From positions 558,001-622,000 of the forward strand of contig JAACJP010000002.1 of NCBI GenBank assembly GCA_013368375.1: a stretch of 64,000 nt of DNA, written 5' to 3'. Positions 58,463 through 64,000 of this stretch are shown in pieces. A model generated the notes under the pieces. That model saw only the letters and a program-made list of their open reading frames with translations. It was not told where the DNA came from and searched no databases. Every line of letters begins with the position of its first letter. The first letter of the stretch is position 1. This DNA comes from Tricholomella constricta. Its lineage: Eukaryota; Basidiomycota; Agaricomycetes; Agaricales; Lyophyllaceae. The translations under genes were made by a program, and so were the position numbers.

Positions 58463-58756
58463 TGTTAGGACCTGTGTAGCACGCCGGTTACAGAGTATTG
58501 AAAGGGCCAGCACATTGTGCACAGCGGAAAGGCTATTAGCTTACCTAGAGTGTTTAGCTTGTAGCTAAGGTTGAGGCTGTGAGTGATACTAAGTACTAGG
58601 AATGTAATTCCACACCGATATACGACATATTGGTGTGCTATTTATACTACTGGGATGGCGCACAGACCATCGGAGTTAGGGGATAAGATGTAGTGCACAG
58701 ACCATTGATAAGAATCTATCATGTGATGGGTCACATGAATATGGTAAGTTTCAACA
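58463..58756 (-). repeat. 3' LTR of the copia element
   Basis: 294 bp with TGTT...AACA ends on either strand. On the minus strand it follows a purine tract and begins TGTTGAAACTTACC. A TATAAATA box (58639-58646 on the reverse strand) lies about 110 bp inside. The right edge is firm because of the purine tract; the left edge (58463) is inferred from the TG...CA rule, since the second LTR is outside the window. Confidence 0.75.
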
Positions 58757-58769
58757 CTCCCCCTCGCTT
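58757..58769 (-). other. Polypurine tract of the copia element
   Basis: On the minus strand GCGAGGGGGAG immediately precedes the LTR TG end, the usual site for plus-strand DNA priming in LTR elements. Confidence 0.75.
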
Positions 58770-58790
58770 AGTGCAGCTCTAATAGTGCAT

Positions 58791-60449
58791 CTAGGCGGAT
58801 GGCGAATAGAATTCAAGCCCGAGATGTTCTCGGAAAGTCAAGAATTTTTCCTTGGCTAAGTTCTTTGTGAACATATCAGCAGGATTCTTGCTTCCTTCAA
58901 TGAAGTAGACTTGTACATGTCCATCTTCAATGCATTCGCGTACAAAGTGGTAGCGACTATCAATGTGTTTTGTGCGTCGTTCTTGGACAGGGTTAGATCC
59001 AATAAAGATCGATCCTTGATTGTCGGCATATATAGGAATTGCGCCAATGTCATATCCAAGTTCAAACATCACATTCTTAATCCACATGATTTGTCGACTA
59101 GCGTCGGACATAGCCATATATTCGGCTTCAGTGGATGACAGCGCTACAGTCTTTTGGCGTCGTGAGACCCAAGCAACTGTTCCAGCAGCTAACGTCATGA
59201 AGAACCCTGTTTGGGATCTTCGTTTGATAGGGTCAGCAGCCCAATCGGAATCTGTGTATGCCAAGAGTCCTTCTCCATTGTCTCCATCATAAGTGAGAGC
59301 GTAATTGGGAGTTCCGACAAGATAGCGGCAGATATACAGCGCTTTGTCAAGGTGCTCTTGTGAAGGGTTTGCAGCAAACTGTGACAGTTTAATGACTGCA
59401 TAAGCGATGTCAGGGCGAGTCCCGATCATCAGATACATCAGAGATCCTATGACCTGCTGAAATTTAGATCGCAGTGTGGGAGTTGCAGGTGTTCTGTTCT
59501 CATCAGGTATATATCCTGCAGGCAAAGGTGTGGTGGCAACTCTAGCATTTGTCATACCAAAGCGCTCTACTACCCTTTTGAGGTAGGGAATTTGGTCAAG
59601 CATGATTTTGCGACCATTGCGTCTAATGCGCATTCCCAGGAATTCCTTTGCGTCACCAAGATCGTGACATTCCCAACGCTGCATGAATTCAGCTTTCTTC
59701 TTCATTGTGAGAGCCCTGTTAGGTCCCATGAAGATCCCGTCATCAACATAGATGATAGCAATAACAAGTGTGCCATCGTGATGTCTGTAGACAAAGATAC
59801 CAGCATCCGACTGGGTGCGGTGAAAGCCCAATTCAAGCATGGATGCAACAAGTTCCTTCCACCAGGAAAGAGCTGCCTGTTTTAATCCATAGAGTGCTCG
59901 ATTTAAGCGCAGCACTTTGCGCTCTTGGCCTTTGACTTTGAAGCCTTCGGGTTGTTCCATATATATGACAACTTGGAGTTTGCCATATAGGAAAGCGCTA
60001 ACAACGTCAAGCGCTAAACAGCACCAGTTCTCGAGAGAAGCTAATGCAAGCATAAGGCGTACAGTTTCGTACCGGACAACAGGTGAGAAGATCTCATCGA
60101 AGTCAATGCCTTCTACTTGGGTAAACCCTTTGGCGACAAGTCTAGCCTTTTTACGACCATCAGATTTGATCGCAAATACCCATCGGTTCTTAATGGTTTT
60201 ATGACCAGGTGGTAAGTCCACAAGGTCGAACACGCCGCGCTTTTTCAGGGCCTCAAGTTCCTGTTTGCAAGCGGCTTTCCACTCCTTCTGTAATGCAGCG
60301 GGCATTCGCGCAATATCTCGAAAGTTTGTTGGAAGTTCATCGTGAGGTGAAACTGCTTGAGAAAGCAAGAAGTTCACGAAATCTACTCCCCTTCCCGGGC
60401 CATTTTTATTATATAGCCCACATCGTCTATGCCTTCCATAGGAGTCGCG
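58791..60449 (-). pseudogene. Copia pol, reverse transcriptase and RNase H part
   Basis: An intact frame of about 550 codons after an in-frame TGA at 60450-60452. Reverse transcriptase shows RWVFAIKSDGRKKARLVAKG, VVRYETVRLMLALASLENW, ALDVVSAFLYGKL and the active-site YVDDGIF. RNase H shows YTDSDWAAD, LSSTEAEYMAMSDA, YADNQGSIFI and TKHIDSRYHFVRECIE. It ends FYSPSA with a stop at 58791. Well preserved, with no frameshift inside, so the element is not very old. It is separated from integrase by repeat copy B. Confidence 0.93.
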
Positions 60450-60491
60450 TCACTCGACGTATTGGGTGGTGGTGGTGGTGCTGTACTCGGT

Positions 60492-61554
60492 CCGGTGATG
60501 AGCACCGTCCTGCGCTGTACACCGAACCAGCCCATAGTACGGACATCCACCGCTGTGCCACGACGAACGCGGTCCCGAACGCGACCAAAGCGCTAAACCG
60601 ACCGACCGACAATACGACCGACCGACCGACAATACGACCGACCGACCGACAATACGACCAAACGACCGACGCACCGACTGAGAAAACAGAGTAACTTGAA
60701 ACGCCAGTTCTCCTCTCTGGACGCACGGAGCACGGAACACCGTATAATCTGTCAACAACCGCGCACGTTCGTATGCCAAGGTCCCAACCCGGCGACAACC
60801 AAACCCGATTTGAAATTATCTTAGGAAACACCTTGCCCAGCCATCCGCAGAGAGGATCCGGCCGTACCACGGAGTTCCGCACCCAAGAGCCACTACCGAT
60901 CGCAAAGCCACTGCCGATCGTACATCCGACCCGACGCCACGGGCCGATCAAAAGCCCCTTTGCCGAGCCAAAGAGCGCCACACTCTCTAAAAAGCGTCGC
61001 GCGGTACCGAGCTTGGCGGCGCTTCTCCCAATAAACTAGTGAAACACCTGCTTCACCGGCCCGCGAGGGGCGAGTCGGTCGCATAGTATAAAACATACCC
61101 ATGTACTATCTACTTTCCCCAGTGAATTACAGCCCGTATTTTCCCTCACTCTCAGAGTTAATAGCTCAAAACCGTCGTCTCTGTCGTCTCTGCATCGTTC
61201 TCATCGTATAAACCGTCGCCACCGTCGTAAAACCTCGTAACCGCCGTCTCTGTCGTCTCGTAACCGTCGCCCGAACCCGTGAGTTCTCCGTATTCGTCTC
61301 GTTCGTCTCGTTGTCGCACAACCGACACAAAAGGCGTGTTACCGACCCGCTCCACCTGTGAACGATCGTATTCTATCGCATCGCCGTCGGTTCGACTAAT
61401 TACAAGTCGGATCGTCTTTACTTTCACCGAACCACCACTTTCAAACCCTGCACACTCGCGTGTTCGGGAACTTTTAACACTTCTCGCCCCCCATAGTTGT
61501 TAGTTGTTTTGTTGTTGTGCACAGCACCTACAGGCCTACTAGCTCTATCACCGG
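60492..61554 (-). repeat. Repeat family copy B inserted in copia pol
   Basis: About 1.06 kb between CCGGTGAT (60492-60499) and TATCACCGG (61546-61554), in the reverse orientation to copy A. It lies between the integrase C-terminal part and the reverse transcriptase of the copia element. The two pol parts are in different frames, and removing the 1,049 bases at 60498-61546 puts them in one frame. This shows that the block is an insertion. It is rich in CGTCTC/ACGAC strings and holds a 20-bp tandem array. No transposase or reverse transcriptase is encoded. Confidence 0.82.
60597..60656 (+). repeat. Minisatellite, 20 bp x 3
   Basis: Three exact units of ACCGACCGACCGACAATACG inside copy B; each unit has an internal 4-bp ACCG periodicity. 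Confidence 0.92.
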
Positions 61555-64000
61555 GAACCGGAAGTTGCACACGAACTGGTCGTTTGTAAGGAACTTTGTC
61601 CCTTTCACCAACTAGTCGTTTCCAATACCGCTGACTCGCTTGTTGTCGGATTATATCCGACGGTGCTGGTTTGTCACCATAGACATTTCCAGGACGATTG
61701 GTAGGGTTCCTCATGCGCACTGGGCGTCTGGGTAGTTCAGCCCATTCACGTTGGTCCTCACGGCGAGGTTCAAAGTCTTCGCGTACAGGTCCTTCGTGTT
61801 CCGGAGGCGCTTGAGGAGCATCTTCTGCAGCATCGTCATGCGCATCAGATGTCTCAGGAGAGTCAGGTCGATTGATGGGGTAATCATCATCGTTATCTGC
61901 TTCCGAAGGAGTGTGTTCATCTCCATTATTTGATGGTTGATCCACATCGGGATCTTGTCCTAGAGGGGTATATCCCTTTTGTTTTGTGTCAGGACACTTT
62001 GGAAACATCGTCTCATCAAAGATTGCCGTAGTGGCAACAAAGACTGTGTTGTTGTGGAGTCGCATAAAGCGATGTCCCTTTATCCCATCAGGAATGCCAA
62101 TGTATATCATTAGCTCAGATTTCGGCGCAAGTTTATTTGCACGTCTTTCCTCAGGGAGGTAAACATAAGCTCCACATCCGAATACTCGGAGATGCTCGAC
62201 AGAAGGTTTCTTCTTTGTTAGAGATTCAACCGGAGTTTTCCACCCTAACCGACGCATAGGAGTACGGTTGTAAAGGTGAACCGCGTGTTCAACGCAAAAT
62301 TCCCACCACGAATCGGGTAGACAGGCAGTGAAGCGAATAGCCTGTGCCTTGTCCATCAAGGTCCGATTTAGGCGTTCAGCACGCCCATTTTGTTGTGGTG
62401 TGTAAGGAGCGCTCTGCTCAATTTTGATTCCCAAATTGCGCAATTCATCAAGGAACTCTTCCGATTTGAATTCTCCCCCTGCATCGGAGCGCCATCATTC
62501 GATATTGGCTCCATACTGGTTTTTCACCATCGCAACAAATTGTCTCAATGCTTTGATAGCATCAGACTTTGCGCGTAGGCTCATTGTCCAGGCATGAGAA
62601 TTATAGTCATCAAGGAATGTCATGATGTACTTGTACTTGTGGTACGAAGTGACAGGGAAGCTTTTTAAGTCCGAATGGATTAATTCGAACGGCTTCGATG
62701 CACGCGATTGGGATTGTGGGTAAGATTTTGAAGGCATCTTCCCAAGAGCACATCCAGGACACGTGGGTGATTTCGCAGGAATCTGGAGATTCCGCGGTAT
62801 TCCAGTGACATTGTCCGGAGCATTTCGGATCACGTCTTTGGACGGATGTCCTAGGCGTTTATGCCATGTGTCATAAGATACATTGTGGATAGTAGTGTTG
62901 GCATAATTGCCATTCTCAGCAAGCTTTGTGCGAGAATCTACCCAATAGAGATTTTGCCCTGGCAAGTGTGGTGTACACGTTAGGACAGGTTTTCCATGTT
63001 TCTTGAACGTTAATTTATTGGCTTTTCCAGTAACGGAAAGTCCATTGTTCAGGAATTCTCCCATGGAAAGGAGACGCGTATCTAACGCGGGGATGTAGAA
63101 GACGGGGTGTAGGCGAGATGTAATATCTCGAGCCGTACCATCTTCGTTCTCTACTTTGTGTGTTATGAAGACTGTGCCAGAGCCTTTTACCATAATAGGT
63201 GCAGCATCGGCACTTGCTGTTTTGACCGCGATAGGATTCTTCGCAGGTGTGTAATCAGCAAAGTCTTCAATTCTGCTCGTGCAGTGAAGAGATGCGCCTG
63301 AATCCATGATCCAGTTTGCAGTGTCTACTTCTATTTCTTTCCCTTTTCCTTTGCATTTCGCACAATTCGCATAATGTTCGTCAATTTGGCGTATAACGCC
63401 GAGAGATACATGTGATACAGATGCAGATATTAAAGTACGTAGTTTACAGTCCGCCGCTAAATTTCGAAGAGCGCGCTGTGTACTTGCATCAGTAATTGGC
63501 GATATGTGGAGCAAAGAAGGTACTTGCCTGTCTTCGCGGTGTCCAGTGATAGGGTCCATGTCCATGCCATCGTCAGAACCCCAGTCTAAAGCTTCCTCTT
63601 CTACTTCCTCGATCCGCGGCCGCTTGGGGGCGCGTTCAGGGGTGGGCTCGCGTCTTTCATAGATTTCCTCAAGTGGTTTGAGGTTGCGGGCGGTCCTTGG
63701 AATATCGAGACGTTCCGCTAGAGCGCGTGCCTTCTCATAGGTCTGATAGACCCCTGAAGATGAGGTGCTAGCGCCAGTAAAGCGCTGGGCAGCAAAGGGA
63801 GAGGGAGGGGGGTTGTGCAGGCGCTGTAGGAGCGCAGCGACGGTTGGAGTGTCTCCATCGATTTCAATCGAGGAGGCAGCATGGGAGTGGCCATGGCTGG
63901 AGAGATCCTGTTTATCCTGCTTTTCTTTCACCGATTTGCCACTGCGCTTGCCTCGTTTGCCCTTCTTGTCTTTATTCTCGGTGTTACCACCAGAAGTTTG
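61547..64000 (-). pseudogene. Copia gag-pol, protease and integrase part (in-frame stop, open at window edge)
   Basis: One frame from 64000 to copy B, broken by a TGA at 62495-62497. The first codons at the edge encode a Lys/Arg-rich linker, then an acidic segment. The protease site is WIMDSGASLHCT. Next is the pre-integrase HHCC zinc region (YDTWHKRLGHPSKDVIRNAP; PTCPGCALGKM). The integrase core has HSDLKSFPV (first Asp), YIMTFLDDYNSHAWT, a second Asp region right after the stop (RSDAGGEF) and QNGRAERLNRTLMDKA with the Glu. The C-terminal region holds KLAPKSELMIYIGIPDGIKG. The frame continues unbroken upstream past the window. Confidence 0.92.

Larger units (their letters stand above)
58463..64000 (-). 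mobile_element. Ty1/copia LTR retrotransposon, incomplete and broken
   Basis: A minus-strand element running past the right edge. From right to left come the end of gag or the linker, protease, integrase, an interruption, reverse transcriptase, RNase H, a polypurine tract and the 3' LTR. The domain order PR-INT-RT-RH defines Ty1/copia. The 5' LTR, primer-binding site and most of gag lie beyond 64000. The coding part carries two in-frame TGA codons and a ~1.05-kb insertion, so this copy cannot act by itself. Confidence 0.93.

Noticed and set aside
60597..60656. Possible CRISPR-like array
   Set aside because: Units are contiguous without spacers, and the window is eukaryotic; a minisatellite.
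60427..60981. 184-aa minus-strand frame with His and Val/Gly/Arg runs
   Set aside because: Created by the 20-bp minisatellite and crosses the copy B/copia border; not a protein.

Overview
The window is nuclear DNA from a basidiomycete fungus, most likely an Agaricomycete. The genes are intron-rich, the introns are almost all about 49-60 bp with GT...AG ends, and intergenic gaps are short. The encoded proteins (Ssf1, Mat1/Tfb3, Gea-type Sec7 GEF, Spt16, Rpc82, Hrq1, proteasome alpha-4, PKA) are those of a fungal core genome. Gene models below were built by hand from reading frames, splice signals and remembered family motifs. No alignment was run, so single exon borders can be off.

Layout. 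0-9.6 kb: ribosome biogenesis factor Ssf1 (+), cytochrome c heme lyase (-) divergent from a nitronate monooxygenase (+), a DUF3445 protein (+), a WD40 protein (-) and the PKA catalytic subunit (-). 9.6-13.3 kb is accessory-like: a long PKA upstream region, remains of a coiled-coil gene, and a six-exon gene of a fungal family without known function that uses two GC-AG introns. 13.4-25 kb: Mat1/Tfb3 (+), a C78-family (ZUP1/UFSP-like) peptidase (-) divergent from proteasome alpha-4 (+), a Gea/GBF1 ARF-GEF (+) and a cytochrome b561 domain protein (-). 25.5-30.6 kb: an NAD-dependent epimerase-like protein (-), 3-hydroxyisobutyrate dehydrogenase (-) and an arrestin-like protein (+). 30.8-41 kb: a SCYL2-like pseudokinase (+), the Hrq1 helicase (-), a small basic ORF (+) and a multi-span membrane protein (+). 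41-55.4 kb: Spt16 (-), a metallophosphoesterase (-), Rpc82 (-), a very acidic nuclear-type protein (-), a small membrane protein (+) and a 5'-nucleotidase-like phosphoesterase (-).

55.5-64 kb is a transposon cluster. A Ty1/copia element lies on the minus strand with its 3' LTR at 58463-58756; its other end runs past the window edge. Its pol is broken by two in-frame TGA codons and by an insertion of about 1.05 kb. The inserted sequence belongs to a repeat family whose second, diverged copy lies at 56689-58149 in the opposite orientation. That second copy is itself interrupted by a 456-bp solo LTR with a perfect 5-bp target duplication. The layering gives a relative order of events.

I did not find a convincing new defence, toxin or biosynthetic system. 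The most original observations are the undescribed ~1 kb repeat family with palindromic junctions, three clear GC-AG introns (two in one orphan-family gene), and a short shared promoter between a C78 peptidase and a proteasome subunit.
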